Of a stretch of DNA of 64,000 nt, positions 1 through 7,684 are shown piece by piece; position 1 is the stretch's first letter; the number at the start of each line of letters is the position of its first letter. Location: contig NZ_RPDI01000014.1 in NCBI RefSeq assembly GCF_003917135.1, positions 21,076-85,075 of the forward strand, read 5' to 3'. The translations under genes were made by a program, and so were the position numbers. A model generated the notes under the pieces. The model searched no databases and was not told the DNA's origin. It worked only from the letters and a program-made list of their open reading frames with translations. Source of the DNA: Leucobacter chromiireducens (GTDB lineage: Bacteria > Actinomycetota > Actinomycetes > Actinomycetales > Microbacteriaceae).

Positions 1-96
1 GGCCCGCGATTCCTCAAGGTCGGCGTGCAGGTGCGATATCGCCCATCCGATCTGGACGACTACCTCGACGGTTCGGTAGTCGAACCCACTGAATGA
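1..96 (+). CDS. Excisionase-like helix-turn-helix protein, C-terminal fragment
   Basis: The reading frame is open from the first base and stops at 94-96. Only 31 residues are visible. The sequence GPRFLKVG followed by VRYRPSDLDDYLDG is typical of the end of the small AlpA/excisionase-type winged HTH proteins of actinobacterial phages and integrative elements. It sits directly upstream of an integrase in the same orientation, which fits a xis-int pair that controls excision. The start lies outside the window, so the domain cannot be verified in full. Confidence 0.6.
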   Translation, partial: GPRFLKVGVQVRYRPSDLDDYLDGSVVEPTE

Positions 97-106
97 ACGA
101 GTGGAG

Positions 107-136
107 TGCCCCGCCCCTTGTGGCGGGGCGCTTCTG
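107..136 (+). terminator. Hairpin between the excisionase-like gene and the integrase
   Basis: An 8-bp perfect stem (108-115 with 122-129, GCCCCGCC/GGCGGGGC) with a 6-base loop is followed by a pyrimidine-rich tail (cttctgtt). It could end the upstream transcript or attenuate read-through into the integrase gene. Confidence 0.6.
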
Positions 137-146
137 TTAGGAAGAC

Positions 147-1241
147 ATGATCGATAAGAGAGCGAACGGAACTTATCGGGTCCGCCTCTACTATCGCCGC
201 CGCTATGTCGGCAGCAAAACGTTTACCCGCAGACGAGACGCGGAAGCTTGGGAGCGTGACTCAAAGGCCGCTCTCGCCGCTGGCCAATGGGTTGATCCGT
301 CGACCAGCGAAGCGGTGACCGTTGCGGAATGGGCCGAACTTTGGCTCGCGACCCTCGAAGGCGGAAAGCCATCTTCTGTGGCTGATCGTCGCGCGAAGTT
401 CAGGCTCTATGTCGAGCCAGCATTCGGACGCCGCCCAATCGGAATGTTGAAGCACTCCGAGGTTGCGGCTTGGGCCCGTGACATTGCGATCCGGTTGTCG
501 CCTTCGACGGCTCGGCGTGCACTTGCCGTGCTCCGGCGCACTATCGAACTTGCGATCCGTGACGGCGCGGCGAACACGAACCCGACCCTGGGCGTTCGTC
601 TTCCCGCGCAGCAGGCCGGTGAGCCTCGACCTCTTACGCACACGGAGGTTCTACGGCTCGCGGAGCAGATGCCGACGCGAAAGGACCGGCTGCTCGTGCT
701 GGTCGCTTGCTACGGCGGTCCTCGGTGGGGCGAGCTGACGGCGCTTCGGGTCTCGGACCTCACTGCGACGGGTGCACTTCGGTTGGTGCGCGCGTGGTCC
801 GAGACGGGCGGTGTGATGCATCTCGGCGATCTGAAAACGCACCAGGCACGGACGGTTCCGTTGCCCGCCTCCGTCGTCGCCGACCTACTAGACTGGGCAG
901 CAGATCTACCGCGAGACGCTTTCCTCTTTCACGCTTCACAGCCGCACATTCCCCTGAGGAACAACAACTATCGGATCCGCGTTCTGAATCCCGCGCTCGA
1001 ACGGGCCGGACTGAACGGGATCACCCCGCACAACTTCCGAGATACGTGTGCTTCCCTAGCGATCCAGGCTGGAGCCACGGTCCCCGCAGTTGCCGCGCTA
1101 CTCGGTCACCGCGATCCCAGCGTCACTCTCAAGCACTACGCGAGCATGTTCCCAACCGACCTCGATGCCGTAGCGAACCGATTGGATAAGGCACTCACCG
1201 CCGCGCAGCATTACGAGGCGGAGGGAGCCGATTCGAGCTAG
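147..1241 (+). CDS. Tyrosine recombinase / integrase of a mobile element
   Basis: This 364-residue protein is a site-specific recombinase of the phage integrase family. The N-terminal part (about 1-60) looks like an arm-binding domain, 60-150 like a SAM-like core-binding domain, and 155-345 is the catalytic domain. All catalytic residues are visible: Arg193 (GGPRWGEL), Lys230, His295 and Arg298 (HNFR), His321 (LLGHRD) and the nucleophile Tyr331 (KHYASM). The start is supported by an AGGAAG ribosome site just before ATG. It reads toward a tRNA-Met gene 75 bp downstream whose 3' end faces the integrase, so that tRNA is the likely attachment site. The rest of the element is outside the window. 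Confidence 0.93.
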   Translation: MIDKRANGTYRVRLYYRRRYVGSKTFTRRRDAEAWERDSKAALAAGQWVDPSTSEAVTVAEWAELWLATLEGGKPSSVADRRAKFRLYVEPAFGRRPIGMLKHSEVAAWARDIAIRLSPSTARRALAVLRRTIELAIRDGAANTNPTLGVRLPAQQAGEPRPLTHTEVLRLAEQMPTRKDRLLVLVACYGGPRWGELTALRVSDLTATGALRLVRAWSETGGVMHLGDLKTHQARTVPLPASVVADLLDWAADLPRDAFLFHASQPHIPLRNNNYRIRVLNPALERAGLNGITPHNFRDTCASLAIQAGATVPAVAALLGHRDPSVTLKHYASMFPTDLDAVANRLDKALTAAQHYEAEGADSS

Positions 1242-1316
1242 ACCACCGACCACACACCGACCAAGCCGAAGCCGACGACGCAGGACGACGCCTCAGAATC
1301 GAAGCGGCACAAGGAG

Positions 1317-1345
1317 TAGGGCGGACGGGGCTTGAACCCGTGACC
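1317..1345. other. Probable attachment site (att) at the 3' end of tRNA-Met
   Basis: Integrases of this family commonly use the 3' half of a tRNA gene as attB. Here the acceptor and T-arm half of the tRNA lies on the integrase side, and ordinary chromosomal genes begin on the other side. The exact crossover core cannot be set because the other end of the element is not in the window. Confidence 0.5.
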
Positions 1346-1390
1346 GGCGGATTATGAGTCCGATGCTCTAACCAACTGAGCTACCGCCCC
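1317..1390 (-). tRNA. tRNA-Met (anticodon CAU), elongator type
   Basis: The cloverleaf reads on the minus strand: acceptor GGGGCGG, D-stem GCTC/GAGC, anticodon loop CTCATAA, T-arm ACGGG-TTCAAGC-CCCGT and discriminator A. No CCA is encoded. The D-arm and anticodon loop (TAGCTCAGTTGGTTAGAGC, CTCATAA) resemble elongator tRNA-Met; a lysidine-modified tRNA-Ile2 also has CAU and is the alternative. Two weak pairs stand out: G1-U72 and a T-C mismatch at 27-43. Both involve the 3' half, which would be supplied by the inserted element. Confidence 0.9.
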
Positions 1391-1519
1391 GAACAACCCT
1401 CCCATCCTAGGGGATTCGGCCCGCCCGCCCGGAACTTGGGGTGAGTTTCGACCGGTATGCCGGGGGTGAAGCGGCCCAAACTCGAACAAAGTGAGAGTTT
1501 GGGGCGTGCGCGCCGGGGC

Positions 1520-1531
1520 TAGACTGGCGGC
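1520..1531 (+). promoter_or_regulatory. Leaderless -10 element for the phosphatase gene
   Basis: TAGACT (1520-1525) lies six bases before the ATG at 1532, with no ribosome binding site. Transcription would start at or next to the start codon. Confidence 0.55.
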
Positions 1532-2356
1532 ATGCAGCTCGGGACCGACACGCACAGCCACTTCACCGACGATCGAGGCATCACGCTCGCGAGTGTCGCC
1601 AACCTCCGCGACCTCGGGGGACTGCCAGCCGAAGGCGGCTCCGTCGCGCGCGGCCGCGTCTACCGCTCCGCCTCGCTCGCGGAGCTCTCACCCGCCGACG
1701 GGGCCGAGCTGGCCGCGCGCGGCGTCGCCCTCGCCGTCGACTTCCGCACCGCGGCGGAGACCACGGCAGCGCCAGACCAGCTGCCCGCCGAGATCGCGCC
1801 GCTCGCGCTCGATGTGCTCGCCGACAGCCCGAGCGCCGGCGCGGCGAACATCCCAGCGCTGCTCGCCGATCCCGCGCAGTTCCTCGCGCTCGTCTCCGGT
1901 GGCGGGATCGCCGAGGCGCTTCGCGACTCCTACCGGGAGATCGTGTCGCTGCCCTCAGCGCGCAGCGCCTACCGCGACTTCTTCGTGCGCCTCGGAGACC
2001 CGTCCGCACCCGGCGCCGTGCTGTTCCACTGCACGACCGGCAAGGACCGCACCGGCTGGGCCGCCGCCGCCCTGCTGTCGCTGCTCGGCACGCCGGACGA
2101 CGTCATCCGCGCCGACTACCTCCGCACGAACACGGACCTCCTGCCCCGGCTCGCGCCGCTCTTCGACCGCGCCGAGCAGGCCGGGGTGGATCCCGAGCTG
2201 CTGCGGCCGCTGCTGGGCGTCCAGGAGGACTACCTCGACACCGCGTTCGCGCAGGTGAGCGCGGAGTATGGCGACATGGCCGGCTACTTCGAGAACGGCC
2301 TGCGGCTCAGCGCGGTCGAGCGCGAGGCCGTGCGCCAGCGCTTCCTCAGCGCGTAG
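1532..2356 (+). CDS. Tyrosine/dual-specificity protein phosphatase
   Basis: This 274-residue cytosolic protein belongs to the Y_phosphatase3 family. The P-loop FHCTTGKDRTG gives the CX5R catalytic signature, with Cys167 as nucleophile and Arg173 binding phosphate. The N-terminal SVANLRDLGG is the usual opening motif of this family. Substrates may be phosphoproteins or phospholipids; the sequence does not say which. The start is set by the leaderless-type -10 element. The stop overlaps the end of the convergent regulator gene by 11 bp. It is the first core gene after the mobile-element boundary. Confidence 0.88.
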   Translation: MQLGTDTHSHFTDDRGITLASVANLRDLGGLPAEGGSVARGRVYRSASLAELSPADGAELAARGVALAVDFRTAAETTAAPDQLPAEIAPLALDVLADSPSAGAANIPALLADPAQFLALVSGGGIAEALRDSYREIVSLPSARSAYRDFFVRLGDPSAPGAVLFHCTTGKDRTGWAAAALLSLLGTPDDVIRADYLRTNTDLLPRLAPLFDRAEQAGVDPELLRPLLGVQEDYLDTAFAQVSAEYGDMAGYFENGLRLSAVEREAVRQRFLSA

Positions 2357-3185
2357 CCGCTGCCGCCGGGGGCTGGCCGCCGCCCGGCCGGAGCGTCAGC
2401 TCGACCGGCGCGGACTCGGGATCGCCGAGGCTCGCACCGGGATCGTAGCCAGCGCCGATGAGCGATGCGGCGCGCTCGGTCTGTGCGGCGAAGTCGAGCA
2501 TGTCCGTGCGGAGCCCGAGATCGCGGTCGACGTGCAGCGCCATCGAGTGCGCGGCGCTGCGCACATCGCGCTCCGCGATCGCGTCGAGCACGGCACCGTG
2601 GTCGAGGTGCATTGTGTCGAGCGTCGTGCCGAGGATCACTCGCCCCTCCGTTGCCGCGCGCTGCAGCAGCGACATCACGCCGAGGTAGAGATCGAGCAGG
2701 AGCTTGCTGCCGCTCGCCTCGACCACCAGCAGGTGAAAGGAGCCGGGGTTGGTGCTGTGGTCGCAGGAGTCCACTGCGGTGCCCGGGGGTGCCTCCTGTG
2801 CCCGCCGCACGGCCGCGCGGAGGCCGGCGAGCTGCGCTTCGGTGCGGTGCACCGCGGCGTGCTGCGCCGCCTCGATCTCGAGGGAGCGCCGATACACGAG
2901 CACCTCCTCGAGCGAGTGATCGGCGAGGAACTCCGTGAGGAGCGTGCTGACCGGGGTGCGCGCGCGCACGAAGGTGCCGACTCCCGGCACCGTCTCGAGC
3001 ATGCCGAACGCCGCGAGGGAGCGCACCGCCTCGCGGACCGTGGACTTTCCGACGCCGATGAGCTCCATGAGCTCGGGCTCTTTCGGGATCAGGGTGCCGA
3101 CGTCCCACTCGCTGCTCGAGATCTTCTCGCGCAAAAACTCGAGCGTGTCGCGCGCCTTCTGCGAACCTCGTGTCGTGGTAGCCAT
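2346..3185 (-). CDS. GntR/FadR-family transcriptional regulator
   Basis: This is a 279-residue regulator. Residues 11-76 form the GntR winged helix (STVREAVRSLAAFGMLETV then GVGTFVRAR), and about 90-235 look like the FCD effector domain, with conserved His residues in SFHLLVVEAS, HLDHGAVLDAI and SMALHVD. The Asp usually found four residues before the first His is not obvious, so metal binding may be altered. A Pro/Ala-rich tail of about 45 residues is longer than usual. AGGAGTTGC precedes the ATG, and TATAGT (complement of 3222-3227) is a good -10. FCD regulators usually control uptake or use of sugar acids or organic acids; the ligand is unknown. Tandem palindromes at 3328-3353 are candidate targets. 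Confidence 0.85.
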   Translation of the reverse strand: MATTTRGSQKARDTLEFLREKISSSEWDVGTLIPKEPELMELIGVGKSTVREAVRSLAAFGMLETVPGVGTFVRARTPVSTLLTEFLADHSLEEVLVYRRSLEIEAAQHAAVHRTEAQLAGLRAAVRRAQEAPPGTAVDSCDHSTNPGSFHLLVVEASGSKLLLDLYLGVMSLLQRAATEGRVILGTTLDTMHLDHGAVLDAIAERDVRSAAHSMALHVDRDLGLRTDMLDFAAQTERAASLIGAGYDPGASLGDPESAPVELTLRPGGGQPPAAAATR

Positions 3186-3327
3186 CGCAGCAACTCCTGT
3201 GGAGAACTTGAATACGTTGCTTCACTATAGCGAGCGGGGGGCGTGATCAGCTGGGCACGCGCCGCGAGTCAGCGACACGGCCGGCCATGATCCCGCACGA
3301 AACACCGAATTTCAGATCTGATCTGCC

Positions 3328-3353
3328 ACATCCGATGTTATACATCAGATGTA
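3328..3353. promoter_or_regulatory. Tandem palindromic operator upstream of hemH
   Basis: Two similar palindromes lie 14 bp apart centre to centre: ACATC-C-GATGT (3328-3338) and TACATC-A-GATGTA (3341-3353). A further palindrome CAGATCTG is at 3313-3320. The ATACATC-n-GATGTAT type is plausible for FadR-type GntR proteins, and such a gene diverges just upstream. Binding by that regulator is inference. Confidence 0.5.
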
Positions 3354-3381
3354 CAGGATCCCTGGTGGTACGGTGCAGAAC

Positions 3382-4479
3382 ATGACGGAAAACGCCCTGC
3401 CCTACGACGCCCTCCTCGTGTGTTCCTTCGGCGGTCCCAATGAGACCGACGACGTGATTCCCTTCCTCCGCAACGTCACACGCGGGAAGGGGATCCCCGA
3501 GGCGCGCCTGGCCGAGGTCGGCGAGCACTACCACCACTTCGGTGGCCGCAGCCCGATCAACGAGCAGAACCTCGAACTCGTCGCCGCGCTGCAGGCCGAG
3601 CTTGCGCGCCGCGGGATCCAGCTGCCCGTGGTGTGGGGCAACCGCAACTGGCACCCGTACACCGTCGACACACTGCGCGGTGCGCACGCCTTCGGCGCGC
3701 GCCGCGTGCTGACGCTCGTCACGAGCGCGTACGCCTCCTACTCGGGGAGCCGCCAGTACCGCGAGCACCTCGCCGCGGCATCGACCGAGCTCGGCGCTCA
3801 GGCACCCGAGATCGACATCCTCCGCCCGTTCTTCAACGACCCGGGCTTCGTGCGCGCGAACCTCGACGCGATCCGCGAGGCCGGGGCGACGCTGCCCGGC
3901 GGCATCGCCGGCGCGCACATCGTGTACGTCACCCACTCGATCCCCGACACCATGCAGGACGCCTCGGCCGTGACCGGCCCGGGGTACCGCGAGCAGCACG
4001 AGGACGTGCGCGCCGTGATCGACGCCGAACTCTCCGCAGCTGCGGGGGAGCCGGTGGCCTCCTCGCTCGCGTACTGCTCGCGGTCGGGGGACCCGCGCAC
4101 CCCGTGGCTCGAGCCCGACGTCAACGATCACATCGAGGAGCTGGCGAAGGCCGGCGTCACGAAGATCGTGATCGCGCCCATCGGCTTCATCTCCGACCAC
4201 ATGGAGGTCGCGTTCGACCTCGACGTCGAGGCCCTCGAGACGGCGGCGGAGCACGGCATCGCCGCCGCACGCGCCGGCACGGTCAGCGTGCGTGAGCCGT
4301 TCATCCGCGGCCTCGTCGACATGATCCTGGAGCGCGCGGCACGCGAGCGCGGAGAGGACGTGCCGGCGCCCACCGCCGGCACGCTCGGCGCGTTCCCCGA
4401 CGTCGCCCCGGCAGGCAGCTGCCGCATGCGGCACGGCGAGGTGACCGGCATCCCCGTGCTCGCCGGCGCGCACGACTAG
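3382..4479 (+). CDS. hemH: Ferrochelatase (coproporphyrin III ferrochelatase, CpfC/HemH)
   Basis: This 365-residue enzyme inserts Fe2+ into a porphyrin. In actinobacteria the substrate is coproporphyrin III, and the HemQ gene next door agrees with that. Visible family features are [18 protein letters not shown] near the start, the catalytic His in [10 protein letters not shown] and the acidic metal site [11 protein letters not shown]. An upstream in-frame ATG at 3349 falls inside the operator palindrome, so I chose the ATG at 3382, where the usual N-terminus begins. Only three Cys residues are present (in VCSFGG, AYCSRSG and GSCRMRHG), too few for the four-Cys [2Fe-2S] site seen in some actinobacterial relatives. 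hemQ follows after 37 bp, so the two are probably one operon. Confidence 0.95.
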   Translation: MTENALPYDALLVCSFGGPNETDDVIPFLRNVTRGKGIPEARLAEVGEHYHHFGGRSPINEQNLELVAALQAELARRGIQLPVVWGNRNWHPYTVDTLRGAHAFGARRVLTLVTSAYASYSGSRQYREHLAAASTELGAQAPEIDILRPFFNDPGFVRANLDAIREAGATLPGGIAGAHIVYVTHSIPDTMQDASAVTGPGYREQHEDVRAVIDAELSAAAGEPVASSLAYCSRSGDPRTPWLEPDVNDHIEELAKAGVTKIVIAPIGFISDHMEVAFDLDVEALETAAEHGIAAARAGTVSVREPFIRGLVDMILERAARERGEDVPAPTAGTLGAFPDVAPAGSCRMRHGEVTGIPVLAGAHD

Positions 4480-4516
4480 TGAATTTTCCCGACACCCGAC
4501 CCATCGAAGGAGCATC

Positions 4517-5239
4517 ATGAGCAGCAGCACGCCCGTCGTTGACCACAGCGCGCAGGCCGAGCGCATCAACGCGGAGACCAACTACACGATGTACGCGGTG
4601 TTCCGCGAGACGCGGGTGCAGCAGGGCGTCGGCGTGAGCCCCGCCTGGCGCGGGATCGCCGCCGGGCTGATCGCCGAGCTCGACGCGATCGAGGGGCTCT
4701 CGACGCGCGGCTGGTACGACGTCGCCGGCTTCCGGGCCGACGCCGACCTGCTGATCTGGTGGCACGCACCAACGACCGCCGCGCTGCAGCGGGCGTACCG
4801 CACGGTGCTCGAGTGGACCGCCGGTCGCCTGGAGCCGGTGTGGTCGAACATCGGCGTGCACCGCGCGGCCGAGTTCAACCGCGGACACGTTCCCGCGTTC
4901 CTCGCGGGCGACGCGCCGGGCGACTTCGTGTGCGTCTACCCGTTCGTGCGAAGCAACGACTGGTACCTCCTGCCCGACGATGAGCGTCGTGAGATGCTCC
5001 GCGAGCACGGCGCCGCAGCGCGCGACTACGGCGACGTGCTCGCGAACACGGTGGCCTCGTTCGCGCTCGGCGACTACGAGTGGCTGCTCGCGTTCGAGTC
5101 GGGCGACCTGCTGCGCATCGTCGATCTCATGCGCGAGCTGCGCGCGACGGAGGCGCGCCGGCACGTCAAGGAGGAGATCCCGTTCTTCACGGGACCGCGC
5201 GTCGAGCCGCTCGAGTTCCTCGCACGCATCCTCGCGTAG
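4517..5239 (+). CDS. hemQ: Coproheme decarboxylase HemQ (ChdC)
   Basis: This 240-residue chlorite-dismutase-fold protein carries out the last step of the coproporphyrin-dependent pathway, the oxidative decarboxylation of coproheme to haem b. Family landmarks are [19 protein letters not shown] (65-82), the catalytic-type Tyr141 in [12 protein letters not shown], and the expected axial His164 in [18 protein letters not shown] precedes the ATG at a normal distance. It directly follows hemH, the enzyme making its substrate. The 18-bp palindrome at 5264-5281 may end the transcript. Confidence 0.95.
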   Translation: MSSSTPVVDHSAQAERINAETNYTMYAVFRETRVQQGVGVSPAWRGIAAGLIAELDAIEGLSTRGWYDVAGFRADADLLIWWHAPTTAALQRAYRTVLEWTAGRLEPVWSNIGVHRAAEFNRGHVPAFLAGDAPGDFVCVYPFVRSNDWYLLPDDERREMLREHGAAARDYGDVLANTVASFALGDYEWLLAFESGDLLRIVDLMRELRATEARRHVKEEIPFFTGPRVEPLEFLARILA

Positions 5240-5263
5240 CGCGGGCACTCAGGCCGTGGATTC

Positions 5264-5284
5264 ACTGCCCGATCGGGCAGTTTG
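5264..5284 (+). terminator. Palindromic hairpin after hemQ
   Basis: ACTGCCCGATCGGGCAGT (5264-5281) is a perfect palindrome followed by TTTG. It is short but well placed to end the hemH-hemQ transcript; it could instead be a regulator site for the following dps gene. Confidence 0.45.
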
Positions 5285-5410
5285 CGGACGGTAAGCCGAG
5301 CCTTTCCTTGCTTGCGCTTCGAAATAATCGGCGTACCGTTGGTGTTGTTGGACGTACATGACCACGGATTCACACGATCCTGGTTCATCCGAAACGAAGG
5401 GGATCACTTC

Positions 5411-5899
5411 ATGGCAACGACTCAGATCACAGTTCCCGCAGCCCAGGGCGAGCTGCACCGTCCGAGCGGCGTCTCACAGTACCTCACGCCGGTCGTGCAC
5501 GATCTCATCGCGCTGTCCGTCAACGGCAAGCAGGCGCACTGGCACGTGCGCGGCACCAACTTCATCGCGGTGCACGAGCTCCTCGACGAGGTCGTTGGCC
5601 GTGCACGCGATGCATACGACGAGGTCGCGGAGCGCATCGTCGCACTGGGCCTTCCCGTCGACGGCCGCATCGGCACCGTTGCGGCGCGCACGACCACGCC
5701 GGAGCTCGCGGATGGCTTCCGCCAGGCCGACGACGCGATCCGCGACATGGTCGCGCAGATCGACGCCACGCTCGTCACGGTATACGCCGCGGTCAAGGGG
5801 CTCGAGGAGATCGACCCGGTCAGCCAGGACATCGTGATCGCGATCGCGCAGCAGCTCGATAAGGATCGCTGGTTCCTCGCCTCGCACGTCGCGGCGTAG
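5411..5899 (+). CDS. dps: Dps-family ferritin-like DNA-protection protein
   Basis: This 162-residue protein of the Dps/miniferritin family forms dodecamers that oxidise and store iron and protect DNA from peroxide. The intersubunit ferroxidase signature is clear: KQAHWHVRG (His43, His45) and AVHELLDEVV (His55, Asp59). The frame is open for 43 codons further upstream, but the ATG at 5411 follows GAAGGGG and gives the normal family length. The position after haem genes is consistent with an iron or oxidative-stress role; no iron-box operator was recognised. It ends at the strong bidirectional terminator at 5956-6008. Confidence 0.93.
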   Translation: MATTQITVPAAQGELHRPSGVSQYLTPVVHDLIALSVNGKQAHWHVRGTNFIAVHELLDEVVGRARDAYDEVAERIVALGLPVDGRIGTVAARTTTPELADGFRQADDAIRDMVAQIDATLVTVYAAVKGLEEIDPVSQDIVIAIAQQLDKDRWFLASHVAA

Positions 5900-5955
5900 G
5901 CTCGCCAGCGGGCTGCACAGGCGAAGCGCACACCCGCTGCGCACGCCAGCCCGGA

Positions 5956-6008
5956 GCTCACGCAGAGAGGCCCCCTCCCGAACCGGGAGGGGGCCTCTCT
6001 GCGTGAGC
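5956..6008. terminator. Bidirectional terminator between dps and fabF
   Basis: A 25-bp perfect stem (5956-5980 with 5984-6008) closes on a 3-base loop, AAC. Arms begin GCTCACGCAGAGAGG. It has no T-run on either side and lies between two converging genes. Confidence 0.85.
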
Positions 6009-6015
6009 GTGCGGG

Positions 6016-7257
6016 TTACGCGTCGTAGGAGCGGATCGCCACGACCGCGTTGTGACCGCCGAAGCCGAACGAGTTGGAGATCGCGAGCTGCGGGGTCGCC
6101 GCGAGCTCCTGCGGCGCACCGGACACCTGGAGCGGGATCTCGGGATCCTGCTCGCTCAGGTTGATCGTCGGGGGAGCCACCCGGTGCTTCACCGCGAGGA
6201 TCGTGAACAGCGCCTCGAGCGCGCCGGTGCCGCCGAGGAGGTGACCGGTCGCCCCCTTCGTCGCGGAGACGGGGATCGAATCGATGCGATCGCCGAACAC
6301 CTTGCGGAGCGCCGCGTACTCGGCGACGTCGCCCACCGGGGTGGAGGTGGCGTGCGCGTTGATGTGCGTCACCTCGTCCGGCGTTGCGCCGGCCTGCTCG
6401 AGCGCGAGCTCGACGGCCCGGCTCGCGCCGCGTCCCTCGGGGTCGTTCGCGGTGATGTGGTACGAGTCAGCGGTCACGCCGCCGCCCGCGATCTCCGCGT
6501 AGATCTTCGCGCCGCGCGCCAGCGCGTGCTCCTCGCTCTCGAGGACGAGCGCTGCGGCGCCCTCACCCATCACGAAGCCGTCGCGGTCGATGCTGTACGG
6601 GCGCGACGCGGTCTCGGGCGAATCGTTGCGCTTGGAGAGCGCCTGCATCGAGGAGAACGCGGCGAGCGTGATCGGGTGGATGGCCGACTCGGAGCCGCCG
6701 GCGATCACGACGTCGGCGTAGCCCGCCTGGATGTGCTCGTAGGCGGCGGCGATGGACTCGGTGCTCGACGCGCAGGCCGAGGCGACGGTGCGTGCGTATG
6801 CGCGCGCCTCGAAGTGCATCGAGACCGCGGCGGCCGGGGCGTTCGGCATGAGCATGGGGACCGTCAGCGGCATGACGCGGCGCGGCCCCTTCTCGCGGAG
6901 GGTGTCCCAGGCGTCGAGCAGCGACCACAGGCCGCCGATGCCGGTGGCCCAGTCGACGCCGAGGCGCTCGGAATCAAGTTCGGGGGAGCCGGCGTCGGCA
7001 AACGCCTCCATCGCCGCGATGAGGGCGAACTGGCTCGAGGGGTCGAGGCGCTTCGCGACGGGACGCGCGAGCACTTCCTCTGGGCGTACTTTCGCCTCGG
7101 CGGCGAACTGCACGGGAAGTTCGTACTGCGCCACCCAGTCGTGGGTAAGGGTCTTCGCGCCAGAGGCGCCGGCGATGAGTGCGTCCCAGCTCTCCGCGGC
7201 GGTTCCGCCGATCGGGGAGGTGGCGCCAATGCCGGTAACGACAATCTTCTTCGTCAT
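6016..7257 (-). CDS. fabF: Beta-ketoacyl-ACP synthase II (FabF)
   Basis: This 413-residue condensing enzyme elongates acyl-ACP with malonyl-ACP in type II fatty acid synthesis. The Cys-His-His triad is visible: Cys162 in ASACASSTESIA, His302 in INAHATSTPVGD and His339 in GATGHLLGGTG. The start is supported by GGAGCAG before ATG. It is the last gene of the fabD-fabH-acpP-fabF cluster, 96 bp after acpP, and ends at the dps-facing terminator. Confidence 0.97.
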   Translation of the reverse strand: MTKKIVVTGIGATSPIGGTAAESWDALIAGASGAKTLTHDWVAQYELPVQFAAEAKVRPEEVLARPVAKRLDPSSQFALIAAMEAFADAGSPELDSERLGVDWATGIGGLWSLLDAWDTLREKGPRRVMPLTVPMLMPNAPAAAVSMHFEARAYARTVASACASSTESIAAAYEHIQAGYADVVIAGGSESAIHPITLAAFSSMQALSKRNDSPETASRPYSIDRDGFVMGEGAAALVLESEEHALARGAKIYAEIAGGGVTADSYHITANDPEGRGASRAVELALEQAGATPDEVTHINAHATSTPVGDVAEYAALRKVFGDRIDSIPVSATKGATGHLLGGTGALEALFTILAVKHRVAPPTINLSEQDPEIPLQVSGAPQELAATPQLAISNSFGFGGHNAVVAIRSYDA

Positions 7258-7353
7258 GTGTTGCTGCTCCGGGTGAGGTGAATTCCTGGGCTGGGCGTGT
7301 GGGTCCGGGCGGGGAGACGGGCGGTGGCCCGTCTCCCGGCAACCGGGGGAGTC

Positions 7354-7602
7354 TTAGGCCTGAGCCTTGACGATGAAGTCGACAGCGTCGCCGACGGTCT
7401 TGAGGTTCTTGACTTCCTCGTCGGGGATCTTCACGTCGAACTTCTCCTCCGCGTTGACGACGATCGTCATCATGGAGATCGAGTCGATGTCGAGATCGTC
7501 GGTGAACGACTTGTCGAGTGCGACGACGTCGGCCGCGATCCCGGTCTCGTCGTTGATGAGCTCGGCAAGTCCGGCGAGGACCTCTTCGTTGCTGAATGCC
7601 AT
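7354..7602 (-). CDS. acpP: Acyl carrier protein
   Basis: This 82-residue acidic protein carries growing acyl chains. The 4'-phosphopantetheine site is Ser41 in DDLDIDSISMM, followed by the typical helix with EEKFDVKIPDEE. The open frame extends 42 codons upstream, but the ATG at 7602 has AAGGAGAAACACC in front and yields the standard ACP length. It lies between fabH and fabF in the conserved actinobacterial order. Confidence 0.97.
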   Translation of the reverse strand: MAFSNEEVLAGLAELINDETGIAADVVALDKSFTDDLDIDSISMMTIVVNAEEKFDVKIPDEEVKNLKTVGDAVDFIVKAQA

Positions 7603-7684
7603 GGTGTTTCTCCTTAGATTGGTGCTGGCTGATGAAGTGTATCGAGGCGTGACCGGCGCGGACGGATGCCGCGCGCGAGAACGC

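Noticed and set aside
3349..3381. Upstream ATG of hemH
   Set aside because: It lies within the palindromic operator and adds 11 residues not typical of ferrochelatases.
5282..5410. Longer N-terminus for the Dps protein
   Set aside because: The extra 43 codons lack similarity to Dps and have no ribosome site, while ATG 5411 has both.
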